A stretch of DNA of 64,000 nt from CALJFL01 sp036961205. Lineage in GTDB: Bacteria; Pseudomonadota; Gammaproteobacteria; Pseudomonadales; Halieaceae. A program made the translations under genes and the position numbers. The DNA lies in assembly GCA_036961205.1 (NCBI GenBank), contig JBALVI010000001.1:930001-994000 (forward strand). Direction: 5' to 3'. Below are positions 7,736 to 18,227 of the stretch, in pieces; the first letter of the stretch is position 1; the number at the start of each line of letters is the position of its first letter. Under the pieces are notes generated by a model. The model was not told the DNA's origin. It searched no databases and saw nothing but the letters and a program-made list of their open reading frames with translations.

Positions 7736-10700
7736 TGAAAAACAAATTGGCTAGTGCCGTGCGTAGTTGGGTAAAAGAGCTGCAAGCAGAGAGACCTAAG
7801 AATCCACAGGATGAGATCAGTAATCAGGTTAGTCAATTTCGTCTTGAGTCACTGGAACCCAGACTGTTGCTGTCTGGGGACCCGGTACTGGCGGAGCTTG
7901 CCCGCTGGGTAGAAGATGATGGCAGTGGCAGCGAGGCCGAAGCCCTCTCGGTCATTATTCAGGAAATGGATCATGTTGCGGCAAACGAGCTAACAGCCGG
8001 AATTGGCGGCGACGCACCGGATCGTGCAGACCTCACTGTTGCGTGGCCGGATGAGTGGACCAACACCGCCGACAATGTAAGCGACCAAAGCGCGACGCAC
8101 CATTTGCGTGCAGCAGGCGTACAAGACAGCCCGGCCTCCTCTGACTCAATCGATCAGAATGAGTTGACCAAGGCATTGACTGAAGCCAAAAGCAGGTGGA
8201 GCGCCTCGCCTCTGGTTGATGACAGCACCGAATTTCAGGCCTTTCTAGATACCATCACTATTGTCCCCGGAGAGTTGTCTGGCAATCCTGGTCTACTGGC
8301 ATCTACGACCGGAACTACAATCACCATCGACTATAATGCAGCCGGATACGGTTGGTACGCTGATGACGATTATGCCACTGACGACACTGGCAACGACGAG
8401 ACTTTAGCTTTTGCCGAAAATATCGACCTGCTCACCGTAGTCATGCATGAAGTGGGGCATATATTGGGCCTGGATCACTCAGCGGAGAATGACGAGCTGA
8501 TGTCCGAGACCCTGGCAGAAGGCGTTCGCCTTCAGCCTGAAAACTCTGCCACGCTTAATGAGGTAATTGACTCTATTCTTGGCAGTTTCAGTGCCGCGCC
8601 CGCCGGTGGAGCCTATGTCTATACGACACAGCCTGGTCAAACGATTTCAATCGGTAAGACTTTGAATAATGGAGAGGATCTTCTACTTGAAGGCGTTACT
8701 CTGCGGTTTTCAAACCTCGTTGATGGCGGCGCTGCCGGCTGGTCCGGAGATGTTGTTGTAGAGGCGATTAGCGGGACGCTATTTTCCGGCCTACTTAATA
8801 TCTCGTTGGTGGACGATGGCACTGAGGAAGGTGACGATCCAGACGTGTTCGCGGTAACCGGTACTATCGATCTGGAAACAGGAAACTCAGCAACACTCAA
8901 TATTGATGATTTCAATCTAGAGACCTTTGGGTTGCCAACGCTGTTCACCTTCTCGATCAATCAGATATCGGTAAATTTCGACGATTTCCGAAGCAGTGAT
9001 GAGATCAATGATCTTCGGCTAAACTTGGCCATAGACGCCGTTGACACTGGCAATGTTGCCATCAATAACCTGCTCAAATCAGAGTTAGGGTTTGCCCTTA
9101 AAATTGATGCAGACCTCGACCTTACCCTTGCTGTCGATGAGGTTGAAGTAGCGGCACAAGCGGCGTTGGCTGGCGATGCGGTGGCAGCGATTAGGGGCGC
9201 CTTCGCAGCAGCTGTTCAGTCTGGTATTAATGCTTTTGAGCTAGGCGTGGCCGGTACGTTTCCCGGTATCGGCTCCTTCTCAGGTAAGTTTATTTACGCG
9301 GTAGTACAGGGTGATGGTGCCGACGCAGATGAGACTGCAGAGTACCTGGCGATTGATGCCTCGATTTCACTTACGCCTGAGTTCTTAGGCATAGAAGTCC
9401 CTGAAGGTGAAGCCCCCCCGAAGATTCCAGAGCCAAAATTTGGCTTCGCGATCTCTGATCGGGGACCTTTACAGGCATACATTGGCGGTGAAAACACACT
9501 GCCTGATATTCAGGGCCAGGGCTATGTCATTAGCGGGCTGAATGTCGGTGTTCGTTTCAGTACCTCCATTGAAGGCCTTCAAACAGGCACTGACTACACG
9601 GTTGCAGCGGTAAATGTTTCGGTTGCAGCTGATCCTGCGGGCGATCAGGTCACGCTTACTCTGGCAGATCATGACTTTGATCCAGGCGACGAATTTCGTC
9701 TAACCCACGAAAACCCGGGATTTACTGATTACAACGGTGTTTACGAAGTTGCAAGCGTAGACGGAGATGACGTCACTTACACCGCCATTTCTGGGCTAGG
9801 GGCATTTTCTGGAAATGCAGCGATCGTGAGACTCACGATCAAAAATCCTTTCGATCTACGAGACCCAGGATTAGCCACTGGGATACTGCCACCGAGTGAT
9901 GTTGATGATTGGAAAACACAGCTTGATGCGGCCGTTAAAACCCAAATAGCAGAGGGTGCCAGCTGGATCAATGCTGGCGCATTACTCGATAACGTAATCC
10001 TCGGTGGCGGTGGTGCCGTGAGCTTTACCGGCATTGATGGCGATGTACTGAAGGTCGAGGCCAGTGTGCTGCTTGGTTTGGAGAATGCCACGACGCCGGA
10101 GGACTTGCGGGTCAGTCTGTTGCTGGCGGGTACTTTGGTAGTCAACGATGGGATTCCTCAGGCGAAGATCACTGCCCCGGCTAAATTGTTCGGGCAATTT
10201 TCGGCCGCAACGGTCTCGGCGAAGTTCCTTATTCTGGCCGATTTACCTAGTTCGATTGGTGGCACCGCCATCACGCCGGTTTTAGTTTTGCGTGGTGTAG
10301 CTGAGTTTGCCGCAACCAGTAATGGGTTCAGTATTGATTACACCGGCGGGGTAGATTTAAACGTACCGAACCCCGGTGAGTCGGACCCCCTGACGACCGT
10401 TACTCTGGAAGGCAATGTCGATTTCGACTTTAGTGTCGAGGACGGTGATGCGCGCATCGATTTGGCATTTGATGTCAGCCTCACCGAAACCTTTTCTGGC
10501 CTTATTGGCCTTGCCGACGGCAGATTTCACCTCATAATCGAAAGCGACGGCGATATTCAGCTCTGGGGCGCCGCCATTCTCACCGTGGACGAGACCTTCC
10601 TTAACTATTTTGGTCTTTACACAGACGTTGCCGGTCTTCTTAAAATTAACACCACAGATAGTGTTAAACCTACTGAAGTGCTAATGAACTCTGAAGGCGT

Positions 10701-13700
10701 GGACATACCAGTCTCTTTGCCTGAGAGCACTTTTGCACTGCGACTTGATGGAGATGTGGAGTTCCAGATCAGCGGCAACAGGGCCTTTGAGATCGATGGC
10801 ACTTTTGTTCTCGAGCTATCCGGGGCTCAGGGCTTTAACGTAGCAATATTCTCAGAAGAAGGTGGAGTCATTGACCCCGCGACTTTGAAGATAGGCCCAG
10901 ACGGATTCCTTGAGTACGGGGTGCTCGGATTCCTCGCGATTCGCGAGGATGGTATTGCTGCCAATCTTGGTTTGACCGGTAAAGCCGACTTATTCGGGCT
11001 GGCTGAGCTTCAGGCGGTTGCTGTTTTGGTGGTCAATACCACGGGGAAAGAGATCTCGTTCGAGGTACCGCCCAGTCCTAATGCCAACCTGGGCGACGTG
11101 CCCACAGTTTTTACTATTCCAAGAGCTGCACCTCAGGACCCAAGCAGCATATTAGCGGCGCCGTCCAGTGGCTCAGGCGATCTTGGCCTGAATGCACTGC
11201 TTGATGGAAGCCCGGAATGGACGGAGGGCGCAGCGGGTGCTTACGGCGTTGTGTTCCTCCAGGGGAGTATGGACCTGCTAGGCGTGTTGGAATTCGATGT
11301 GTCTGGACATGTCTTACTCAGCTCCAGCGTCTTTAGTCTCGAAGCGAATTTTTACGCAGGCGGTGACTTCCTGGGTCTTGCCAGCGCCTCTGTGGGCGGC
11401 ACGGTATTCTTTAGCTCTGAAGGTGAGTTCTTTGTTGCCGTAGATGGCAATGTGCAGCTGGGACCAGATTGGATAAATATTAACGGTAGTGCGTATCTCG
11501 AAATCAGTTACCTCGACGAGAACGGCAGAGCGTCGGGCGGAACTGAAGCGAAGGAGCTCAATGTCGACGGCTCGCTTGACGTAGGCCTGGTGATAGACAT
11601 TGATCCATTCCCCAAGGTCGATATAACACTCGCAGCTCTTGACGTAGGTTATGTGGGCGCAACGGGAGCGATCACCGTTGGTGTAGGCTATCCAGAGCCG
11701 TTCTGGGACGAGGCATGTGTAGATCTTGGGTTCCTCGGAGAGGCGTGTGTTCCTTACCCCAATTTCAGAGAGGCAACTTACACATTCACAGTGGGTACGC
11801 TAAAGGTTGAAACACCACCACCCATAATATTGGCTCAAGATGATAATGGCGATGGTGTACTTGAAATCAACGCTGGAGCCGCCGCCGCCGCCCGAAATCT
11901 ATTGTTTGAGGAGAAGGACGAAGACGTCACTATCGCCAAAGTCGGTGACATTATTACCGTTACCATGTTTGGTGTAACACAAGAATACGGAGATGTTAAC
12001 AAGGGGCAAATAGAGATTGGCAGCGTTCTGATCCGCGATATGTCCGGCGGCGAGGATACAGTCGTAATCGACTCCTCAGTGGATATTCCGGTAGAAGTGC
12101 ACTTCGGTGACGGACGGGATACGCTGCGGAGTCAGGGCACCGCAGTTGTTATTGCCTTTGGTGACGCAGGGAATGACAGGCTTGAGGGCGGTACCGCCGG
12201 CGATACGCTCGATGGTGGCAAAGATAACGATATTATCGATGGGGGCTTGGGCGTAGACACCCTTACTGGAGGTATCGAAGACGGTTCAGATACCTTTATC
12301 TGGAATATCGGCGACGGGCAGGACGCCAGTATTGACGGGGGTGGCGGAAACGACCTTCTTCGAACCGTAGGTAAAAATGGTCAGGCATTAGTGGCGGAAG
12401 TTACAAAAGCCGCGAGCGGTACTGGCTTTGATGTGGCGGTAGGTGGTGTGACGCTGTCTGCTTCTCAGGTAGAGCGACTCAATATTACCGGGCGCAATCA
12501 GGCCGACACCATAACAATTGGTGATGTCAGCGGCAGCGATCTGAGGCGGGTTTCAGTAGATCTGGGGGATGATAATCAAAAGGATTCTATTGTAGTCAAC
12601 GCGGGTAGCGGAACTGATGTTGCCAACCTTCGAACCGATAGCTCATTGGCTCCCGTGGCGCTTGATCCCGGGAATCTCGAGGGAGAGTATGAGTATGAAG
12701 TTGATTTTGACGAGGAGGGAAATGAAATTCTCGGAGACATCATCATCACTCCTCCATCAGTGGATACCGAAACCGTCAACTCAGTTTTACTTACTCTCAA
12801 TGATACCTTTGAGGTAAGTGTGTTTGATGCGACATCAGCGGCAACAGGGGGAGGCGACAGTCTCACCCTGAACACGTTTGGTGGAGCCGATACAGTAAAC
12901 GTACTGGGCACATTGGCTGGTACGGAAACGTATATTAATACCGGTGATGACGCAGATACCATAAATCTACGGGGTGAAACGGTCGTCAAGAGCAATTTGG
13001 GTACTCTTATCTCGTCTGCTTCGCTAAATAATATTGATGATATTAATGGGTTGGTTAGCATTGACGGCGGTGCTAACACCGACACGCTGAACGTCAACGA
13101 CGCTCAAAATATTGAATCAAAGGCAGGCACGCTTACCTCGAGCAATCTAAGTGGTTTGGACCTGGAAGCTGGTGTTGATTACGCTGGAATCGAAGCTCTG
13201 GACATCCGTCTCGGGACTGGAGCGGATACTCTGCTGGTAGACAGCACGCATGCCGGCACCACAGATGTTTATGCAGGCGATGGTCTGGCCTCGCAACGTG
13301 ATGACACTATTGCGATCAACACCATCAGCGGTGAAACCACCGTCCACGGCGAGGGCGGTGCTGACGCTGTAATAGTCAATGTTGAGGATAACGACGCTGG
13401 CGGCTTTTCTAGAACCTTCGCTAACGGAATTGACGCAACACTTAATATCCACGGTGAAGACGGTGGTGATAACGTGACAGTGAATCTGGCGGGCACAGGT
13501 AGTGCGCTGATCAATGTACTGGACAACGGCACTGGCGGCTTCGATACGCTAACCATTAACGGTACTGAGAACGTCGATAACATCCTGATGCGTGCTGACA
13601 CCGTGGCGTTGCTAAATGGCGGCACAGACGGAACCGGCACGGCCGAGCGTGTGAACTACAACGCAGACATCAATGATGACAACGAGCAGGATGATGACAA

Positions 13701-16700
13701 GGGTGGCCTGTTCATTAATACGCTGGGTCAAGATGACAAGATAGTATCGGATGATAACAGCGCGATCACCACAATTGACGGTGGCCAGGGCAACGACACC
13801 TTCCAGATTGGCCAGGTGTTTGGTACGCCGCGCGATGCGAAAGCGGGGCTTGCGGATGACGATCGGTTCGATACAACCGCGATAGTGATTGGGCAGATTG
13901 TTGATTCAGAGGGCAACAACCTGTTTGATCCTACAACGTTTGATCCTCTGGCAGACAGCGTACCGCCTGAAGATGTAGCCGCTATCGCTGCGGCGGTCGA
14001 TGCTCAGAATGAGAAAGGTGAGGCGCTGGACGGTGTGGCTTATGTCAGTGATGGCGTGAGCTACGCAACCACGGTACGTGGCGATGCTGGCAATGACTCA
14101 TTCACTGTTTACCAGAACAAGGCCGAGCTAAAGCTTGAAGGTGGAGACGACAACGACAACTTCACGGTTCGGGCGTTTGTGAGTATCAATCTGGAAGGTT
14201 CATCAACGGAAGATCAGCAAAATACCAATATAGCGGCAGGTGGGGGTGATGACATTATCAACTACACCGAGAACGCGAAGGTAGACATAGACGGCGGTGC
14301 TGGCTTTGACACCCTCGTCGTGCTGGGAACACCGTTCAGCGATAACTTCGTGGTCACCGATCAGGGTGTCTACGGCGCTGGTTTGTTTATCCAATATGTG
14401 AATGTAGAGAGCGTTGAACTCGATACTCTCGAGGGAGATGACGACATCTACGTGCGCAGTACCAATGCTGCTGTCGTTACTACCGTGATCGGCGGTTTGG
14501 GCAACGACACTATCAGTGTTGCTGGAGACATCACGCAAGAAATTGCGAGTACTGCGAGCCTGTTAGAAACGGGTGAATTTGTTGAAGATGGTTTTACAAC
14601 GCCAGATCAGGATTTGGCTGCAATTAAGGGCGCACTAATACTTGAAGGTGGCGTTGGCCCAGAAGGCGCCTCGCGCGCATTGCAAGCGCCTGTGCTACTG
14701 CCACGCGAGCTGAACGACGTTAGCGAACAAATAGGGGGCGGCGGCGACGAAACGGATGATATCGATACCGTAACGGTTTATCACACGGACAATGCCGATG
14801 ATGAAACGGGCGATCTTTCTTATCGCCCTGATGGCGACTTTGAAAATAGTGGTTTAGCGCTTACCGGCTTTGGCATGGGTGCTTTTGGCACGGGTGCCTT
14901 TTTAGAGGAGGATAACTATCAAACGTTTAAGGTTGGGGGTGTTAACCCCGACCTGAGGTTTGAAGCTGGCATCACGTTCAACGGCTTCGAATCACTAGAA
15001 GTGCTTTTAGGCAGTGGCAACGAAACTCTGACTATCTCGGATACGGGTGACGCAGATGAAAAACCCGCGCCTGAGCCTGCAGAGTCAGACGCCGACACCA
15101 CGGACGATGACACTATATTGGTAGATCCGGCCACGATCACGGCCATTCATGGCGGTGGCGGTAGCGACACCATTACCGTAACCGGTCGTGGCGATGGCCC
15201 ATTGGTGATCTACGGCGATACCTCTCAAGATGGCAGCCGCTATAGCAATGGCGGGAGTGAGGCGAGCGACAGCGGTACATCATTTGACAATGCGGCGGGC
15301 GATACCATCGATGCCTCTGACATGGTTGATCCAAACGACGACTTTGCCGCATTGGTTATTTATGGCGGTGATGGCGATGATGAAATCACCGGAAGCAAGG
15401 GCGATGATCATATTGCCGGTGGTCGCGGAGCCGACACGATCAATGCCGAAGCGGGTGATGATCACATCTACGGTGATTCACAATTCAATGTAAGCCTGGA
15501 GGCATTCACAGCCGATCAATTGGCTGAAGATGATGACAGTGTACTCATAGCCGATGCCGATATGTTTGAAGTAGTAACCGGTGCCGTTGGCGCGGGCGAT
15601 ACTATCAACGCTGGTGATGACAACGATATCGTGTTCGGTGATCACGGTGTGATTACGCAAGACGCAAATGTCCGTCGTATCGAAACTACGGATCACGTAT
15701 TGCGGGCGGAGACTGTCAACCTTGACGATGGTGGTATGGACACCATTCATGGTGATAGCGGGAACGACTTGCTGTTTGGCGGCAACTCCGGCGACAAGAT
15801 TTACGGCGATGAAGGCAGTGACCTGATCTTCGGCGACTTTGGTTCCGTCGCTGGAAACGCAGGCGCATCGATCGATCTCGCAGTCATCGGTCAGGAAGAT
15901 GGTGCCGGAGTGAGTAATGTAGATGCCAAGTTTAGCTATACGTCGGATATTTCTGCAGGCGCTGATAGTTCGGCGGGTGAAGATACGCTGTATGGCGGCT
16001 CAGCTGCAGACGGTGATGCAACCTCTGGCAACAACATCATCCTCGGTCAGCAGAAAGCCGATACGATTTACGGCGGTGGTAGTGATGACGATATCTACGG
16101 CGGACACAACGTTGCAGGTGGCTCTGATACGGGCGATGTTATCGACGCAGGTGCAGGTAACGACGTAGTGCTGGGAGACAACGGATTGATCGAGCGCACC
16201 GCAAGTGCGACCGATCCACGCTTCACCGTTCTCAGCGATTCTGAGATCTACAGCAGTGAAGATACTGTTCAGGTAGCCAATAGTAATGAAAATGGCGCTA
16301 ACCCTGACGCTGTGGAAGCCCGACGTGTCGAGTTGTTTGATCACTCTAACGGAGACCATGTCGGTAACTTTGGCAGCGACATCATCGCCGGCGGCGCCGA
16401 CGATGATGTGATCTTCGGCCAACTCGGCGACGACACGCTTCATGGCGATGGTGCAATCACAATCACTGATAGAAACGTAAACCTGGGTCGTCTGGCTGCA
16501 ACGATTACCGACTCCGATGCAGGTGGTGACGACTACATCGAGGGTAACGGTGGCAGCGACACGATTTACGGTGGTCTTGGCCAGGACGATATTGTTGGCG
16601 GCAGCTCCAGCCTCTACAACCTTGGTAACGCCGCTCAACGACCGGATGCCGACGATACCTTGTTTGGCGGTAACGGCGATCAAATCGGCCGCAATACCTT

Positions 16701-17985
16701 CGGTGACGAGCTGCATGCCCGTGACTCGGATGTGATTCTTGGAGACAACGGCAATATTTATCGGTTGGTTGAAGTAGATGTGGGGGGCGTTTCAATACCC
16801 TTGTCATTCAACTATGACAATACCTACGGTGAGCAGATTGTTGTGCGGGCTGCCGAACTACTCAATTACACACCCGGCGGAGCAGGCGCTGACATCGGTG
16901 CAGGCGATACAATTAGCGGGGAGTCAGGCGATGACTTCATCTACGGCATGACCGGCGACGACGTTCTGTTCGGCGACGCCGGTGATGATGACTTGATCGG
17001 CGGTGTTGGTAGCGACTGGATTTCGGGTGGTACCGGCAGTGACGGTGTGTTGGGTGACGATGGCCGGATTTACACCAGCCGGAACTCGGATATCGTGGGA
17101 GAGTCTCTCTACGGTATTTCTACCGTGACAGTGGATCTGGAAATCAACGGCGGCAAATGGCAGCAGTCTACCGTCTATAAGGATGGCGAGTTGAACAAGC
17201 GCGTTAACCTGACGCCGTTTGAGACGGGTGGCAATGACATCATCTACGGCGGCCTGGGTGGCGACTTCCTCCACGGCGGTGCTGGTGACGATGCCATGTC
17301 AGGCGCGGAAGCTCTTGAAGAGTTCTACAACGATCCCTCCAATCCTGGCAATGTATTGAACTACAATGCCGAGGTCGAGGAATTTGAGGCCTACGATGAG
17401 AATAACCCTCGTCCCAGAATACTGGTTGGCGAAGGAGATGAGGTGCAGGAGTTCTTGCTGAACTTCGATGCCAACGATTCATCAGTACTAGACACTCACT
17501 CGGATGAGCCAATTCCCACAGATGGCGATGACCGCATCTTCGGCGATAACGGCAATGACTGGCTGGTTGGCGGCACTGGCAAAGATCAGCTGTTCGGCGG
17601 TGCAGGCTCTGATTTGCTCAATGTCGATGACGATCACGACTCTTCATCGGGTAATGATGATACCGAGGCGCATCCCTCCTATGACGACATCGCATTCGGC
17701 GGCAGTGATCGTGATGTGCTGATAGGCAATACTGCAAATGATCGGTTGATTGACTGGAACGGCGAGTACAACAGCTACATTGTGCCGTTCTCTCCCTTCG
17801 GTGCCGGTACTGTCAGCCGAAGCCCTCAGCCTGCGATTCGAGCTTATGTGACAGAGCTTGCTGAGGCAGCCGGTGCAGATCAGTCCTTAACCGAGCCTGA
17901 TGGCGAGCTTGGATTAACAACCAAGGACCAGACCGGTGGTCCGGCCGATCCACAGCCCGGTAACGGTAAAGACAAGAAGAAATAA
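7735..17985 (+). CDS. Giant LEPR-XLL secreted protein with metzincin site and RTX-like repeats
   Basis: A 3416-residue, strongly acidic protein. There is no Sec-type signal peptide. A basic/polar start is followed by LEPRLLLSGDP at residues 40-50, the LEPR-XLL motif known at the N-terminus of very large bacterial surface or secreted proteins. Residues 238-248 (HEVGHILGLDH) are a complete metzincin zinc site, HExxHxxGxxH, with a following ELMSETL that can supply the Met-turn, so a matrixin-like protease domain of roughly residues 150-285 is likely. Residues about 400-1370 are beta-rich repeats without a known name. Asp/Gly nonapeptides of RTX type begin near 1475-1520 and dominate 2540-3300 (for example GGDGDDEITG, GDNGNDWLVGG), implying calcium-dependent folding outside the cell. 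The tail ends GNGKDKKK, unlike a type I signal. Expected role: adhesin, matrix protein or secreted protease. Confidence 0.9.
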   Translation: MKNKLASAVRSWVKELQAERPKNPQDEISNQVSQFRLESLEPRLLLSGDPVLAELARWVEDDGSGSEAEALSVIIQEMDHVAANELTAGIGGDAPDRADLTVAWPDEWTNTADNVSDQSATHHLRAAGVQDSPASSDSIDQNELTKALTEAKSRWSASPLVDDSTEFQAFLDTITIVPGELSGNPGLLASTTGTTITIDYNAAGYGWYADDDYATDDTGNDETLAFAENIDLLTVVMHEVGHILGLDHSAENDELMSETLAEGVRLQPENSATLNEVIDSILGSFSAAPAGGAYVYTTQPGQTISIGKTLNNGEDLLLEGVTLRFSNLVDGGAAGWSGDVVVEAISGTLFSGLLNISLVDDGTEEGDDPDVFAVTGTIDLETGNSATLNIDDFNLETFGLPTLFTFSINQISVNFDDFRSSDEINDLRLNLAIDAVDTGNVAINNLLKSELGFALKIDADLDLTLAVDEVEVAAQAALAGDAVAAIRGAFAAAVQSGINAFELGVAGTFPGIGSFSGKFIYAVVQGDGADADETAEYLAIDASISLTPEFLGIEVPEGEAPPKIPEPKFGFAISDRGPLQAYIGGENTLPDIQGQGYVISGLNVGVRFSTSIEGLQTGTDYTVAAVNVSVAADPAGDQVTLTLADHDFDPGDEFRLTHENPGFTDYNGVYEVASVDGDDVTYTAISGLGAFSGNAAIVRLTIKNPFDLRDPGLATGILPPSDVDDWKTQLDAAVKTQIAEGASWINAGALLDNVILGGGGAVSFTGIDGDVLKVEASVLLGLENATTPEDLRVSLLLAGTLVVNDGIPQAKITAPAKLFGQFSAATVSAKFLILADLPSSIGGTAITPVLVLRGVAEFAATSNGFSIDYTGGVDLNVPNPGESDPLTTVTLEGNVDFDFSVEDGDARIDLAFDVSLTETFSGLIGLADGRFHLIIESDGDIQLWGAAILTVDETFLNYFGLYTDVAGLLKINTTDSVKPTEVLMNSEGVDIPVSLPESTFALRLDGDVEFQISGNRAFEIDGTFVLELSGAQGFNVAIFSEEGGVIDPATLKIGPDGFLEYGVLGFLAIREDGIAANLGLTGKADLFGLAELQAVAVLVVNTTGKEISFEVPPSPNANLGDVPTVFTIPRAAPQDPSSILAAPSSGSGDLGLNALLDGSPEWTEGAAGAYGVVFLQGSMDLLGVLEFDVSGHVLLSSSVFSLEANFYAGGDFLGLASASVGGTVFFSSEGEFFVAVDGNVQLGPDWININGSAYLEISYLDENGRASGGTEAKELNVDGSLDVGLVIDIDPFPKVDITLAALDVGYVGATGAITVGVGYPEPFWDEACVDLGFLGEACVPYPNFREATYTFTVGTLKVETPPPIILAQDDNGDGVLEINAGAAAAARNLLFEEKDEDVTIAKVGDIITVTMFGVTQEYGDVNKGQIEIGSVLIRDMSGGEDTVVIDSSVDIPVEVHFGDGRDTLRSQGTAVVIAFGDAGNDRLEGGTAGDTLDGGKDNDIIDGGLGVDTLTGGIEDGSDTFIWNIGDGQDASIDGGGGNDLLRTVGKNGQALVAEVTKAASGTGFDVAVGGVTLSASQVERLNITGRNQADTITIGDVSGSDLRRVSVDLGDDNQKDSIVVNAGSGTDVANLRTDSSLAPVALDPGNLEGEYEYEVDFDEEGNEILGDIIITPPSVDTETVNSVLLTLNDTFEVSVFDATSAATGGGDSLTLNTFGGADTVNVLGTLAGTETYINTGDDADTINLRGETVVKSNLGTLISSASLNNIDDINGLVSIDGGANTDTLNVNDAQNIESKAGTLTSSNLSGLDLEAGVDYAGIEALDIRLGTGADTLLVDSTHAGTTDVYAGDGLASQRDDTIAINTISGETTVHGEGGADAVIVNVEDNDAGGFSRTFANGIDATLNIHGEDGGDNVTVNLAGTGSALINVLDNGTGGFDTLTINGTENVDNILMRADTVALLNGGTDGTGTAERVNYNADINDDNEQDDDKGGLFINTLGQDDKIVSDDNSAITTIDGGQGNDTFQIGQVFGTPRDAKAGLADDDRFDTTAIVIGQIVDSEGNNLFDPTTFDPLADSVPPEDVAAIAAAVDAQNEKGEALDGVAYVSDGVSYATTVRGDAGNDSFTVYQNKAELKLEGGDDNDNFTVRAFVSINLEGSSTEDQQNTNIAAGGGDDIINYTENAKVDIDGGAGFDTLVVLGTPFSDNFVVTDQGVYGAGLFIQYVNVESVELDTLEGDDDIYVRSTNAAVVTTVIGGLGNDTISVAGDITQEIASTASLLETGEFVEDGFTTPDQDLAAIKGALILEGGVGPEGASRALQAPVLLPRELNDVSEQIGGGGDETDDIDTVTVYHTDNADDETGDLSYRPDGDFENSGLALTGFGMGAFGTGAFLEEDNYQTFKVGGVNPDLRFEAGITFNGFESLEVLLGSGNETLTISDTGDADEKPAPEPAESDADTTDDDTILVDPATITAIHGGGGSDTITVTGRGDGPLVIYGDTSQDGSRYSNGGSEASDSGTSFDNAAGDTIDASDMVDPNDDFAALVIYGGDGDDEITGSKGDDHIAGGRGADTINAEAGDDHIYGDSQFNVSLEAFTADQLAEDDDSVLIADADMFEVVTGAVGAGDTINAGDDNDIVFGDHGVITQDANVRRIETTDHVLRAETVNLDDGGMDTIHGDSGNDLLFGGNSGDKIYGDEGSDLIFGDFGSVAGNAGASIDLAVIGQEDGAGVSNVDAKFSYTSDISAGADSSAGEDTLYGGSAADGDATSGNNIILGQQKADTIYGGGSDDDIYGGHNVAGGSDTGDVIDAGAGNDVVLGDNGLIERTASATDPRFTVLSDSEIYSSEDTVQVANSNENGANPDAVEARRVELFDHSNGDHVGNFGSDIIAGGADDDVIFGQLGDDTLHGDGAITITDRNVNLGRLAATITDSDAGGDDYIEGNGGSDTIYGGLGQDDIVGGSSSLYNLGNAAQRPDADDTLFGGNGDQIGRNTFGDELHARDSDVILGDNGNIYRLVEVDVGGVSIPLSFNYDNTYGEQIVVRAAELLNYTPGGAGADIGAGDTISGESGDDFIYGMTGDDVLFGDAGDDDLIGGVGSDWISGGTGSDGVLGDDGRIYTSRNSDIVGESLYGISTVTVDLEINGGKWQQSTVYKDGELNKRVNLTPFETGGNDIIYGGLGGDFLHGGAGDDAMSGAEALEEFYNDPSNPGNVLNYNAEVEEFEAYDENNPRPRILVGEGDEVQEFLLNFDANDSSVLDTHSDEPIPTDGDDRIFGDNGNDWLVGGTGKDQLFGGAGSDLLNVDDDHDSSSGNDDTEAHPSYDDIAFGGSDRDVLIGNTANDRLIDWNGEYNSYIVPFSPFGAGTVSRSPQPAIRAYVTELAEAAGADQSLTEPDGELGLTTKDQTGGPADPQPGNGKDKKK
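15364..17640 (+). repeat. RTX-like Asp/Gly nonapeptide-coding region
   Basis: In-frame DNA rich in GGCGATGAC-type codons encodes many GGxGxDxxx-like blocks, separated by 60-100-residue spacers that often contain a VxLGDNGxI-like turn (for example ILGDNGNI and VLGDNGLI). In RTX proteins such blocks bind calcium in a parallel beta-roll. A smaller first block lies near 12160-12300. Confidence 0.8.
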
Positions 17986-18062
17986 TCCCGGTGCTATTTT
18001 GTCAGTGGGAGATTGGTTAGAATCCGAAAGTGTGCAGTGACTAGCGGGAGTCAGGCCATTCC

Positions 18063-18100
18063 AATGTGCAGTCGTTTTCGGCTGCACATTTTGCGTTTTT
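18063..18100 (+). terminator. Hairpin terminator after the giant gene
   Basis: AATGTGCAG (18063-18071) and CTGCACATT (18082-18090) form a perfect 9-bp stem with a 10-nt loop, followed by TTGCGTTTTT. It lies 78 bp past the stop codon. The T-run is interrupted, so partial read-through into the downstream export genes is likely. Confidence 0.6.
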
Positions 18101-18227
18101 AAGTAGCGCTTTTAGCGTCAGCGTCGATAGTCTTCGTAAATACCATAATATAACCCGCAGATCCGCCTGAATGGGTATGCTGGTGGCCTTCCGTGGAAGG
18201 CTTGTATGAATGAGATAGGGGATAACA

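Noticed and set aside
16000..16716. 238-codon minus-strand ORF inside the giant gene
   Set aside because: It is a shadow of the RTX-repeat coding frame; its repetitive Val/Ile/Thr composition mirrors the Asp/Gly codons.
7735..17985. Reading the giant protein as an ordinary type I (RTX/HlyBD) substrate
   Set aside because: No ABC exporter is in the locus and the C-terminus (GNGKDKKK) does not look like a type I signal; a remote exporter cannot be excluded.
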